DNA of 64,000 nucleotides from the NCBI GenBank assembly GCA_945862435.1, contig CAMAXX010000008.1, positions 29,623-93,622 of the forward strand, in the 5' to 3' direction. A program made the position numbers and the translations under genes. Below the pieces are notes generated by a model. That model did no database searches. It was given only the letters and a program-made list of their open reading frames with translations, and was not told where the DNA came from. Source of the DNA: Pseudorhodobacter antarcticus (GTDB taxonomy: Bacteria > Pseudomonadota > Alphaproteobacteria > Rhodobacterales > Rhodobacteraceae). The stretch's first letter is position 1. Every line of letters starts with the position of its first letter. This document shows positions 38,300 through 46,474 of this stretch, piece after piece.

Positions 38300-39716
38300 G
38301 GGGTTGGGGCTGGGAGTTTGTCAATATACTCGATGGCTGCGTCGGCCATCAGCACATACTGACTGGCACCAACATCAAGATAAACCTGACGCGCAGCCAA
38401 TACGTTTTTTTTCGCCCTTTCAAGATGCACCGCAGAGCCAGTTTTTTCAAAAAAGCACTTTCTACCCCCCCGATGTTAAAATGCGTCTGCGCCCAAGCCA
38501 ACGGCACAATCTCTCGCTTTGTTTCCATCAATGCCTCCTGAAAGGCCGAACTCGCTTCTTCCAGCAATTCCAGCCCTGCATCCCCATCGGTGCTGCGCCC
38601 AAGGTCCACAAGTGCAGAGGCAAGATTGTTTTTTACACTTGCCCATGCCAACGGCGCAGCCTCTCGCCTTAATTCAAGTAAGGACGACCTATAAGCTGCG
38701 ATAGCCTCTTTCAACAGCGCCAACCTATGTCCCGCAGAAGCGTATTTCGTAAGGCGGAAAAGCACAGTTCCAAGATTATTTTGCGTCATGGCCCAATCGA
38801 GCGGGACAACCTCTCGTTTCCGCTCCAACAACGCCAGTTGATAGGCCGCCTTCGATTGCTCCAAAAGTTTGATCGCCTGGGCTCCTTCAGCGCGATTACC
38901 CAATTCTGATAGTGCAACCCCAAGATTATTTTCGATTGCAGCCCAGTCTAAAGGTGCATCAGTTCGAGTCAAACCATGCAAAACAACTTGGTAGGCGGCG
39001 ACTGACTCTTCGAGTTTGGCAACATCGTTGGCCTGCATCCCAATGTATTGAAGTGCTCTAGCATGTGCGAAATAGAGGCGGCTCTTATCTTCAAGCCTGA
39101 TTTCCGCGGGTGGGTTTACCATCAAGGGTGCCGTCAAATCTAACACGCGCCGCATGCGTGGCTCCAAATAGTTGCCCTCATCCCGATGTGTTGTTTCGAC
39201 CAAGGTCAGCATTTTGGCGGCAATCATTGCACCCATATCTGCGCCAAAGTCCGTGGTCAGGGTACTTTTTTCCACTCTGTAATCACCGTCTAGGGTCATG
39301 TTAGCATGGGTCATGGATAGAGCGATCAATTCATCGCGGCTGATCACTTCGCCCCACAGCACCACATCCGCCCCAGAACGACGAGCAATGTCGCTTGCAA
39401 GTTCTTCTGCCGCCGCCGCCCGCTGCCCAGCGTTGCCCGTTGTGCTGTAAATCATGCAATTTATGCGTTCTAATTGGATCGCCGCCCCCAGATCATCGCC
39501 ATATAACCGGCGCATGCTGCGGTCGGTGAGATTGGATTGCGTTAGGTCAGGATCGTTCGCCAAATCCGTGACGATAATCAGATAGCTTCCCAATGGGCGT
39601 TCGATTTCAGCATCGAAATAGGTTTCAACGCAGGTTTGTTCGGCTGGGCCTTCGGGCCAGATAAAGCTGGAAATCTTGGACAGGGCCAAGTTATGCACAT
39701 CTTGGAAAATGCCCAA
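38296..39716 (-). pseudogene. TPR-repeat protein gene disrupted by a one-base frameshift
   Basis: The first 420 or so codons encode a hydrophobic N-terminus, a middle domain and at least four TPR-like repeats in which the element PLDWAMTQNNLGTVLFRL recurs (PLDWAAIENNLGVAL, PLAWASVKNNLASAL, PLAWAQTHFNIG). At the T6 run opposite 38449-38454 the frame shifts; moving by one base restores a further ~50 codons, starting FFEKTGSAVHLERAKK and ending EYIDKLPAPTP with a TAA at 38296. A seventh T would repair it. The start is unclear: TTG at 39716, while the open frame reaches 39755 with only ATT/ATA candidates. Confidence 0.75.
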
Positions 39717-39953
39717 GGATAAACCTATCAGCAGCGCGCATCGCGTTATAATGCGCTAACAACGTCGCAATGCTGATTTGACCAACAGGCACATGATTCC
39801 GCCGATGCTGCTCCCTGACCAAAAGGTCGCAAGGGCACCCCCGCAAATCAAATTGAATTTTTCGGAAAGGAAACGATGCTGAGCGTTTCCCGTCCGTGAG
39901 CTTCCTTTTTCCCTCTTGCCCCCTTCCCCCTGCCCCGTTAAATGGTTCGGAAC

Positions 39954-40043
39954 GGAAGCGTGGCTGAGAGGCCGAAAGCACTCGGTTGCTAACTGAGCGT
40001 AGGGGGAACCCTACCGTGGGTTCGAATCCCACCGCTTCCGCCA
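39954..40043 (+). tRNA. tRNA-Ser (anticodon GCT)
   Basis: The 90-base gene folds as a class II tRNA. Acceptor arms GGAAGCG (39954-39960) and CGCTTCC (40033-40039) pair, with discriminator G and an encoded CCA at 40041-40043. The anticodon loop TTGCTAA gives GCT, reading AGC/AGU serine codons. A long variable arm (GCGTAGGGGGAACCCTACCG) and the T arm GTGGGTTCGAATCCCAC are present. It is followed by accessory DNA and is a plausible integration site. Confidence 0.97.
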
Positions 40044-40447
40044 AAAATCTCTCAATAAATGTATTTATATCAGGACCTTGGATTGATCACGCCAAATTTT
40101 GTATACCGATCAGTATACCGATTGAGATAATTGCAGCGCGCACTGGGCGCTGAGCATCAGTCGACTTGATACACTTTCGGGTAAGATCTCTGCGCTGTGG
40201 TTGCTCTTGGAACGCGTGGCGGCGTTCATAGCGCTCACGTGACGATGCTGGCGGCATCGCCAAAAAAAAGGATGGGACCTGAACGAAGCCACAAGTCGAC
40301 TTAGACCGTTTCGATAAGTACCTAGTGTCAGACCCTTCGCCTGAAGACTGCTTCATGCTTTTCGACCGCGATGGGTTCCTGAACGCTCTAGCCTGCGGGC
40401 CTGAGGTGATCTCAGCGGACCAGTGGCTCGTGTCACGCAACCTTCGA
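40044..40447. other. Non-coding stretch after tRNA-Ser with a short direct repeat
   Basis: A 404-base region with no convincing gene. GTATACCGAT occurs at 40101-40110 and again at 40113-40122, 58 bases after the tRNA. A 6-bp stem (CGATGC/GCATCG) lies near 40243. Integrase arm-type sites are repeats of this kind, but no integrase gene was seen on either strand, so this is only suggestive of an attachment region. Confidence 0.35.
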
Positions 40448-40870
40448 TCACACCTGCTGAGCCTCCAGCGCAGCCAACCTCGCCTCGAATTCGGTAGTCT
40501 CCAGCGTGCGCCTGTAAAAATCGACCAGCGCCATGACCTGCGCCCCTTCCGTCGGCGTGAGGTCGCCCTCGGCAACGGCTCTGAGGACCCCCGCGGCGGC
40601 ATCTGAGGCATCGCGAGCGCATTGCATGGCGGGTAGGTCGAACTGAATGGGAGCATCCTTCACAGGAGGCACGAGGCGCTCCAAACAAAGCCGCAGGGCT
40701 GTCGTGTCGCCCCCTAGCGCCATTTGTACTGCCTTGCAGCTCAGCGCCTCTGATTGGCCCTCCATGAGGCTTAGCGCCGCCATGGTGGCCCGGTTGCGCG
40801 TGCCACGTCTCTTGCCGGGGTTCCCTGACGCGAACCGACCCGCCGTATCACGGCCGCTATTTCCGCTCAT
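40448..40870 (-). CDS. DUF5681-domain protein (phage/ICE-type)
   Basis: A 140-residue protein. The N-terminus has the DUF5681 hallmark GRFASGNPGKRRGTRNRAT, followed by MALGGDTTALRLCLERLVPP and a helical C-terminus. Members lie in prophages and integrative elements of alphaproteobacteria, often beside terminase or packaging genes; the role is not established. It overlaps the next small gene by 14 bases. It supports the view that the DNA after the tRNA is mobile-element derived. Confidence 0.75.
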   Translation of the reverse strand: MSGNSGRDTAGRFASGNPGKRRGTRNRATMAALSLMEGQSEALSCKAVQMALGGDTTALRLCLERLVPPVKDAPIQFDLPAMQCARDASDAAAGVLRAVAEGDLTPTEGAQVMALVDFYRRTLETTEFEARLAALEAQQV

Positions 40871-41066
40871 TATGAAACCTTTCCAAAGCTCCCAGTAAAG
40901 TTAACAGCTCATCATTGTTCATCGTGCCGATGTCGCCAGCGTGACGCTGCCATATTGCCATGGCGGGTTCGCCAAGCTCCGTGATATCAATTTCCCGTCC
41001 TTGAGGGTGCGGCACCGGACGGTTACGCTCAAGTCGTACGAGGCGGTTTTCGAGCGTTCGTGACAT
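40857..41066 (-). CDS. Small protein of unknown function, next to DUF5681 gene
   Basis: A 69-residue, mostly helical protein beginning MSRTLENRLVRLERNRPVPH. I do not recognise a family. The basic N-terminus and helical tail (ELLTLLGALERFHNERK) are typical of small accessory genes accompanying DUF5681. It overlaps that gene by 14 bases and is probably co-transcribed. Confidence 0.5.
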   Translation of the reverse strand: MSRTLENRLVRLERNRPVPHPQGREIDITELGEPAMAIWQRHAGDIGTMNNDELLTLLGALERFHNERK

Positions 41067-41112
41067 GCGTTATAATATAAAATATAAGTGCAGAATTGTA
41101 CAGTTCTTGATC

Positions 41113-41274
41113 GCCCGCGCCATGGCTCTGTTGCATTCGACGGGTGAGATGGCCGTGGGCGATCGTTCGAACGGCGTATCGATCATCGGTTCCGAGTTCC
41201 ATGGCAAAGTTCTTGGCACCACGCAGGTCGGCTCGCTGCACGCGATCCGGCCGCAGACCAGCGGGCGCGCCTGA
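41113..41274 (+). pseudogene. C-terminal stump of a 4-hydroxyproline epimerase/proline racemase
   Basis: A 53-codon frame reading ARAMALLHSTGEMAVGDRS followed by GSEFHGKVLGTTQVGSLHAI and ending SGRA then TGA. This matches the last part of proline racemase/4-hydroxyproline 2-epimerase proteins, where the sequence normally continues from GRA with a Trp; a TGG to TGA change would explain the stop. There is no start and no catalytic cysteine region. It is a remnant left beside the DUF5681 genes. Confidence 0.7.
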
Positions 41275-41489
41275 GTCACAGTGGCTGTCGTCGAATGATT
41301 TGGAACAGCCGCGCTGATTTTGGAGCGGAGGTCATTGGCTTAGCAGGATAAGTGTGAAGGTCGACCAAGATCGCATTAGCAGCTTGCACCCGAAGTCGCT
41401 TCTAGTGCGGCCGGTAGTATCGAGCTAGAAGTTTCTCTCGACGGGCCCCGCTCAACGCTTCTCGGATTGGTCGCATCAGGTGATAGAAG

Positions 41490-42760
41490 ATGTCTGAACC
41501 GGCCGTCTTGCTGCGCATCCGTGCCGAAAGCTCGCTCGCTGATCCGCACAGCCTGCGCTTTGTGGTGGAGCGCGAGGTGCGGGCCGGGGCGGCGGCCACC
41601 TTTTCCAGCGTGGCAGCAGCGCAGGGCGCGCCGTTGGCCGAGGCTTTGTTTGCGTTCCCGGGGTAGAAAAAGTTGATGTATCCGGCGCGTTTGTGACGGT
41701 GGTCAAGACCGATGATAGCGATTGGACTGCGCTGAAAGGGCAGGTTGCACAGGCCATCCGCGACAGCATGGCCAGATTTTCTGCGCCGCTGGGCTCAGAG
41801 GCCAGAGCCGTCGGTCAGCCCCGAAACGATGCCGAAATCCGTCTGGCCGTGCAAGGGGTGCTGGACAGTCAGGCGAACCTGGCGATTGCCAGCCATGGTG
41901 GGCACGTGAGCGTCACCGACGTGCGTGATGGTGTCGTCAGCATGCTGATGTCGGGGGGGTGTCAGGGCTGTGCATCCTCTGCCGCGACGTTGCGCGGCGG
42001 GGTGGAAAATATGATCCGCGCTGCGGTGCCCGAAGTCCGCGATATCATCGATGTTACCGACCATGACGCCGGCTCGAACCCCTATTACAGCGCTGCACCG
42101 GATGGCCCGCCGATCCCGAAGCGTCCGTTGCTGTATCGTCCCGTCCCACCCGATGCTATCTCGCGGGAGGATGGCCAATTCCTGATCTCGCCGGACTACC
42201 TTGCTACGCGTCTGGGGATGGACGCCGAAACCCTCCGGGCAGGACTACGATCGGGCGAGGTTGTCAGCCAGTCCGAAGCCGGAAGCGGAGGGGATGCCGG
42301 AAAAACCCGACTGATCATACGCTCCGCTCACCGTGTCTGGGCGGCCGAAATCGCAGCGGACGGCGCTGCTCATGAAGTCCCTGCGCCGCGTGCTGCTGCA
42401 GTAGCTGCTGCAGTTGGCAGCACGTTGCGGGATCGCATTCGGGCGCATCTGACCAGCTTGTCAGCAGCAGATGTGCCGATGACTTACGGCAAGCTTGCCC
42501 GCGCGATGGGGCTTTACCTGCCCGGTTCCATTGCGAAAGTGACCCAGGCGCTGGAGGCGACAATGGTTGAGGACGCCAAGAATGAGGTGCCGTTCCTGGC
42601 TTCAATGGTCGTCGGCAAAGCTGCGCAAGGCAATGCAGCCAAAGGGTTTCATTTGCAGGCGCGTGTGCTGGGTCGAGGTCCGGGATTCGGCGAGGACGAC
42701 CGTTCGTACCATCAGCGCGAGTTCACAGGCGCCGTTGCGATGCTGAAGGGCCGAGGCTGA
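41490..42760 (+). pseudogene. NifU-like Fe-S scaffold protein gene with a one-base frameshift
   Basis: From ATG 41490 the frame gives 58 residues (MSEPAVLLRIRAESSLADPH to LFAFPG) and stops at TAG 41664. One extra G in the GGGG run at 41660-41663 restores it: VEKVDVSGAFVTVVKTDDSD and on for ~365 residues to 42760. The first part is an Nfu N-terminal domain; residues ~120-190 hold a NifU domain with the cysteine pair in SGGCQGCASS. The remaining ~180 residues are unusual, with DVPMTYGKLARAMGLYLPG, and of unknown role. An internal ATG at 41693 could still make the rest. Confidence 0.75.
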
Positions 42761-42824
42761 AAAATTGCCAAAACTGGGTGCCAATTTCTGCCGAACCTAA
42801 CCGGCTTGGGATCTGGCTGTACTC

Positions 42825-43241
42825 CTATTCTGCGTGTGCTGGACAATTATGCAGATGGAAAACCACATGCGTTACGAGGCCTGAGCGCGACAAAAAATTC
42901 GCGGCAGTGCAAACCTCTATCCACCTTCTCGCCCCATGAAAGGTCCCATTCATTGCTTCAACAAACCACGGATCGATATTCGTTGGTCCATACCCACGCG
43001 CCCGGTTCCAAGCATCGATCTCGCGTAGTTCAGCGGCGAATTCGTCGGGCGACGCGGCCTCCTTCAAGGTCGTGTCGCCCTCACAATAGCTGAAGATCAT
43101 ACGGCGGGTCGGGTTGGCCCATATACCGAAATACGATGCGTCCTGCGCCGTATCGACCTGCGCCCAGCCGTTCTCATAGCTGCAGAGCCCAAAATCATAG
43201 AGGTAGCGATCGGCGGCGGCGAACTCGCGGGTGATCTTCAT
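42825..43241 (-). CDS. Plasmid/ICE-type protein of unknown function, tail possibly chimeric
   Basis: A 138-residue protein beginning MKITREFAAADRYLYDFGL with a conserved-looking body (YENGWAQVDTAQDASYFGIW, MIFSYCEGDTTLKE). Such proteins occur on plasmids and integrative elements in Rhodobacterales, without a known role. After DPWFVEAMNGTFHG the sequence becomes Cys/His-rich and looks unlike a normal family C-terminus, as though joined to unrelated DNA. It overlaps the next gene upstream by 4 bases. Confidence 0.55.
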   Translation of the reverse strand: MKITREFAAADRYLYDFGLCSYENGWAQVDTAQDASYFGIWANPTRRMIFSYCEGDTTLKEAASPDEFAAELREIDAWNRARGYGPTNIDPWFVEAMNGTFHGARRWIEVCTAANFLSRSGLVTHVVFHLHNCPAHAE

Positions 43242-43786
43242 GCTGAGACCTGCGCGCGGGCTGTGATGGCGATGACGCAGAGGTCGCGGTAGCGCGCCAT
43301 GGCCTTCGGGCTGGACGAGACCGGGTTGATCTCGAAGGCCTGTAGCGCCGCGATATCGCCCGCCTCGGCCAAGGTCACGATCTGGGCCAGCTTGGCGCGG
43401 AACCGGGCGTGGGTCGGCTTGGAGAAATCAGGGGCGGGCGGCAGCGCGCCGGTCTGCGCCTGATCGAGAATGGCTTGGCGCTTGCCGACCACCGGAGCGG
43501 GCACGGCCTTCGGTTCGTCGACGGGCGCCGGGGTGTCCTTGCCCGCAGGATCGGGGTTGCTGTAATCCAACACCAAGGTAAGCCGGGCCTCGGCCTGATC
43601 GCAAGTGTCGGCGGTCATGATCGACGTGAAGGCGCGGGCCCCGCGATCGGCGCCGATCCTTGCCGCCAGCAAGCGGGCGAAGCTATCGCCCGCCTTCTTG
43701 GAGTTGGCGTTGGGTTCGATCGGGGTTTCGGAAAGGCGCTGGGCCAGCGTGTCGATCTGCGCGGCGGTGAGGGCTTTGGTTTTCAC
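43238..43786 (-). CDS. Plasmid/ICE-type protein of unknown function
   Basis: A 182-residue hydrophilic protein. It has an Ala/Pro-rich middle (DTPAPVDEPKAVPAPVVG) and a helical C-terminus (HARFRAKLAQIVTLAEAGDI, YRDLCVIAITARAQ). I recognise the type from conjugative or plasmid regions of Rhodobacterales but not a function. It overlaps the following gene by 4 bases and precedes it in the same operon. Confidence 0.55.
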   Translation of the reverse strand: MKTKALTAAQIDTLAQRLSETPIEPNANSKKAGDSFARLLAARIGADRGARAFTSIMTADTCDQAEARLTLVLDYSNPDPAGKDTPAPVDEPKAVPAPVVGKRQAILDQAQTGALPPAPDFSKPTHARFRAKLAQIVTLAEAGDIAALQAFEINPVSSSPKAMARYRDLCVIAITARAQVSA

Positions 43787-43798
43787 GATGGCGTTCCT

Positions 43799-44008
43799 TC
43801 AGGCGTTGGTGATGTGGGCGGAATGCCCGAGGGTGGTTACCGCGTAGATCATCGTGCGACCGTCACCGATCGCCGCGCCAAAGGCCTGCGCCTCCGGCAG
43901 GGTCGCGAATTGCTCGCGTGTGCGGGTGGCGGGCGTGCGGCCCCGGGCGGCTACGAAGTGGGCGGCGTTCTTCAGGCAGAATTCTTCGTGGGTTGTCAGG
44001 TGCTTCAT
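43799..44008 (-). CDS. Small plasmid/ICE-type protein
   Basis: A 69-residue protein, MKHLTTHEEFCLKNAAHFVA at the start and YAVTTLGHSAHITNA at the end. ATG 44008 is preceded by GGAGAG. It is the first of three genes reading left (69, 182 and 138 residues) with tiny gaps or overlaps. No family assigned. Confidence 0.5.
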   Translation of the reverse strand: MKHLTTHEEFCLKNAAHFVAARGRTPATRTREQFATLPEAQAFGAAIGDGRTMIYAVTTLGHSAHITNA

Positions 44009-44205
44009 GGCGCTCTCCGTTGCGTTGTGATGGCTGCAGACAGCGGTTGAGACCAAAAGAGAGCAACTCCTAAGTCGCTGACTAAATGAAGTTTATTGCA
44101 ATGCCAGCACGCCCATCATTGCTGGGAGCCTATCGCCCACCTACCAATCGGGGCGGCTGACGTGGGTGCTACGTGGTATTACTTTGCGGCAAAAGGAGTG
44201 CCCTC
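44009..44205. promoter_or_regulatory. Intergenic region between the small ICE-type genes and parDE
   Basis: Divergent 197-base region that must hold the promoter of the toxin-antitoxin pair. ParD normally binds here as a dimer to repress. An AAAAGGAG ribosome site lies at 44191-44198. No strong palindrome was seen by eye. Confidence 0.35.
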
Positions 44206-44481
44206 ATGACCGTGAAATCCTAGATCTCTCTGACCGACGATCAGCATAGTTTCGCCAAGGAACTGGTCGAAGCCGGGCGCAACTCGAGGATCAGCGCAGT
44301 GCGGCAACAGGGGAACGACCTGCTTCGCCAGCGCATCCAAGACGGCAATCTGCACCGAACCGCGCTGAAAGCGCTGCTGGACCGGCGCAGCGCCGGGGCG
44401 TTTGTCAGCAGTGCCCAGATGGACAAGACCATCGCGCGTATGATCACTGAAAAACGCCGCACACATGCGGTTCAGAATTGA
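44206..44481 (+). pseudogene. ParD-type antitoxin gene with an amber codon at position 6
   Basis: The frame from ATG 44206 (good AAAAGGAG site) is MTVKS, then TAG at 44221-44223, then ISLTDDQHSFAKELVEAGRN, ISAVRQQGNDLLRQRIQDGN and on to TGA 44481 (92 codons overall). The first part is the ribbon-helix-helix DNA-binding fold and the tail is the toxin-binding helix. A TCG to TAG change is the simplest cause. A GTG at 44299 with GAGGA eight bases before it could make a 60-residue product that lacks the DNA-binding part but keeps the tail. Confidence 0.75.
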
Positions 44482-44812
44482 GTTTTCGGCGGAAGCCGAG
44501 CGTGATTTTGCCCTGATCTTCGACCACCTGTTTGAGACTTACCGCAGCTTCGGCGAATTTGTTGAGACTGTGTTAGATCATTGCGAGGACCGCATCCGCG
44601 ATATCCGCGCGGGCGCCGAACGGCTGGGTGCGGCGCCGTTTCGCGGTGACCATCACGACGATCTGCTGCTGGGTCTGCGACATTTGACGATCGACCGGGC
44701 GATCTGCTGGTTCGAAGTGGACGAAGCGGAACAGCGGGTCCGCATCCTGGCGATCTTTTTCGGCAGCCAGGATAACATCCGCCACATGCTGACGCGGCTT
44801 CTTACGCCCTGA
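44465..44812 (+). CDS. ParE/RelE-family toxin
   Basis: A 115-residue ParE-type toxin starting MRFRIEFSAEAERDFALIFD and ending HMLTRLLTP. The middle RDIRAGAERLGAAPFRGDHH and RAICWFEVDEAEQRVRILA follow the usual ParE pattern. Toxins of this family poison DNA gyrase or cleave mRNA. The start overlaps the antitoxin frame by 17 bases. The gene is open with no damage, although its antitoxin carries an early stop codon. Confidence 0.85.
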   Translation: MRFRIEFSAEAERDFALIFDHLFETYRSFGEFVETVLDHCEDRIRDIRAGAERLGAAPFRGDHHDDLLLGLRHLTIDRAICWFEVDEAEQRVRILAIFFGSQDNIRHMLTRLLTP

Positions 44813-45429
44813 AGCAACGGCACCACGCCGCGGGTCAGGGCCAGTTCCCAGAAGACCAACATCGCAGCCTAGCACAGCATGAGCCTTTTACATTGCGCCT
44901 ATGCAGCGATTGGCGCTTCCATCAGACGAAGATCGGCACCTTGAATTAGCGGCCGCCAATGGCAACACAATCGCCCGTCAAACTGCCTATTCGGCGGGGG
45001 CATATAGTTCATCTACGAAGATATAAACGACACGCGGGGTGTCCTCGCCAGTTCAGTCCTCCAGACGAACCGGAAGAAGCGCCGCCTGACCCCGATGAAC
45101 ACCCTCGATAAAACCCGTCATGCCCGGCCCCCGCTGACCAGCGGAAGTCCACCACGCCCGCCAGTTTCTACATAGCTCCGGTCCATACTTGGCATTGGTA
45201 AGTGATCAGCAAAATTTGATCCAGTAGTTGCCCACGCGGACCTTCGGAACAACGGCGCCTGTCGCTTTCTCGACCTTCGTCAAAATTGTCGATTGCATCG
45301 GGGTCACGATGCTGCGCCTTGAACAATGGAGCCAGACTGGTAGTGCCATCTTGGGGCGTTTTCCCCGCATCGGCTATCAGCCATTCTGCGATAGTTTGCC
45401 TGCAAAAGTTACCCGCGCGACACAACTCG
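44813..45429. other. Non-coding remnant region between parE and the sugar island
   Basis: A 617-base stretch with no supportable gene; the open frames of up to ~115 codons have no family likeness. It appears to be assembled from old insert fragments. The first part on the minus strand contains the short peptide LVFWELALTRG, which is reminiscent of MrpA, but this is too short to rely on. The right end lies 3' of the first sugar operon, so its transcription terminator may be here. Confidence 0.4.
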
Positions 45430-46440
45430 CTAGCCGGCGATGGCTCGGCCTGAGGCGTCGAAGAGATGGTAGTGCTGCGCCTTGGGGGATACCGACAAAG
45501 TTGTGCCTATTGCTATCTGTGTCGTGCCTGGCAGGCGGACCGTCATCAATTCTTCTTCGCCGATTTCTAGGTAAGTGAAGCTGTCGGCGCCCAGGCTCTC
45601 GGAGTGGACGGCGACGCCCGTCCAGACACCACCTCCGTCGCCAACGATCTCGAGGTGTTCGGGGCGGACGCCGACGTAATGCGCAGGGAAAGCCGCAGCC
45701 TTGGCACCAGCGAGGATGTTCATCTGCGGCGAGCCGATAAATTGCGCCACGAACAGCGACTGCGGCGCGTTGTAAAGCTCCATCGGAGTGCCGACCTGCT
45801 GCACCGCACCGTCCTTCAGCACGACGATGCGGTCGGCCATGGTCATGGCTTCGACCTGATCATGGGTGACGTAGATCATCGTCGTGTCGGGGAGCGAGTC
45901 GCCAAGTCGCGAGATCTCGATGCGCATCTTCAGGCGCAGCGCCGCGTCGAGGTTCGAAAGCGGCTCATCAAACAGGAACACCTTGGGGTTCCGCACAATC
46001 GCCCGCCCTATGGCGACGCGCTGGCGTTGGCCGCCCGACAGATCCTTGGGCTTGCGCGTGAGGTAGGGTGTAAGGTGCAGGGTCTCGGCGGCTGCAGCCA
46101 CGGCGGCCTCCCGCTCGGGCCGCGGCATCTTGGCGATGCGCAGGGCGTAGGCCATGTTCTGTGCCACCGTCATATGCGGATAAAGCGCGTAAGTCTGAAA
46201 TACCATTGCGATGCCGCGCTGCGACGGCGGAATGTCATTCACCACCCGCCCATCAATGGCGATGGTCCCGGATGTGACGGTCTCCAGCCCCGCGATGGAC
46301 CGCAGCAGGGTGGACTTACCGCAGCCCGAGGGCCCGACAAAGACGACGAATTCGCCGGACTTGATGTCGAGGTCGATGCCTTTGAGCACGTCCACCGGGC
46401 CAAAGCTTTTTCGCAAGTTGGTGATTCTAATGTCGGACAT
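45430..46440 (-). CDS. Sugar ABC transporter ATP-binding protein (UgpC/MalK type)
   Basis: A 336-residue ATPase of the CUT1 class. It has Walker [10 protein letters not shown], signature LSGGQRQRVAIGRA, Walker B LFDEPLSNLD and a C-terminal regulatory barrel starting about residue 240 (VGTPMELYNAPQSLFVAQFIG). It energises MalFG-type permeases and is the last gene of the first sugar operon. ATG 46440 was selected because it begins the family start MSDIRITNLRKSFG. Confidence 0.93.
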   Translation of the reverse strand: MSDIRITNLRKSFGPVDVLKGIDLDIKSGEFVVFVGPSGCGKSTLLRSIAGLETVTSGTIAIDGRVVNDIPPSQRGIAMVFQTYALYPHMTVAQNMAYALRIAKMPRPEREAAVAAAAETLHLTPYLTRKPKDLSGGQRQRVAIGRAIVRNPKVFLFDEPLSNLDAALRLKMRIEISRLGDSLPDTTMIYVTHDQVEAMTMADRIVVLKDGAVQQVGTPMELYNAPQSLFVAQFIGSPQMNILAGAKAAAFPAHYVGVRPEHLEIVGDGGGVWTGVAVHSESLGADSFTYLEIGEEELMTVRLPGTTQIAIGTTLSVSPKAQHYHLFDASGRAIAG

Positions 46441-46474
46441 CGGTCTTCCTTGGCGCTGGATGGGGGCGGGCGCT

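Noticed and set aside
39691..40044. Minus-strand open frame starting MAEAVGFEPTVGFP
   Set aside because: It is the well-known false translation of the antisense strand of a tRNA-Ser gene; the tRNA is real.
40087..40656. Minus-strand frame of 189 codons after the tRNA as an integrase
   Set aside because: It lacks the Arg-His-x-x-Arg...Tyr pattern of tyrosine recombinases and overlaps the DUF5681 gene in another frame.
23759..44223. Amber codons in ygaU and parD as a sign of genetic recoding
   Set aside because: TAG ends several intact genes here (rsmD, map, the enolase gene), so TAG is an ordinary stop in this genome.
44820..44870. LVFWELALTRG peptide like a motif of MrpA
   Set aside because: Only about seven residues agree and nothing flanks it; too short to call an mrpA remnant.
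45168..45578. Open frames on both strands at the end of the first sugar operon
   Set aside because: No family likeness, no ribosome site, and partial overlap with the ATPase gene.
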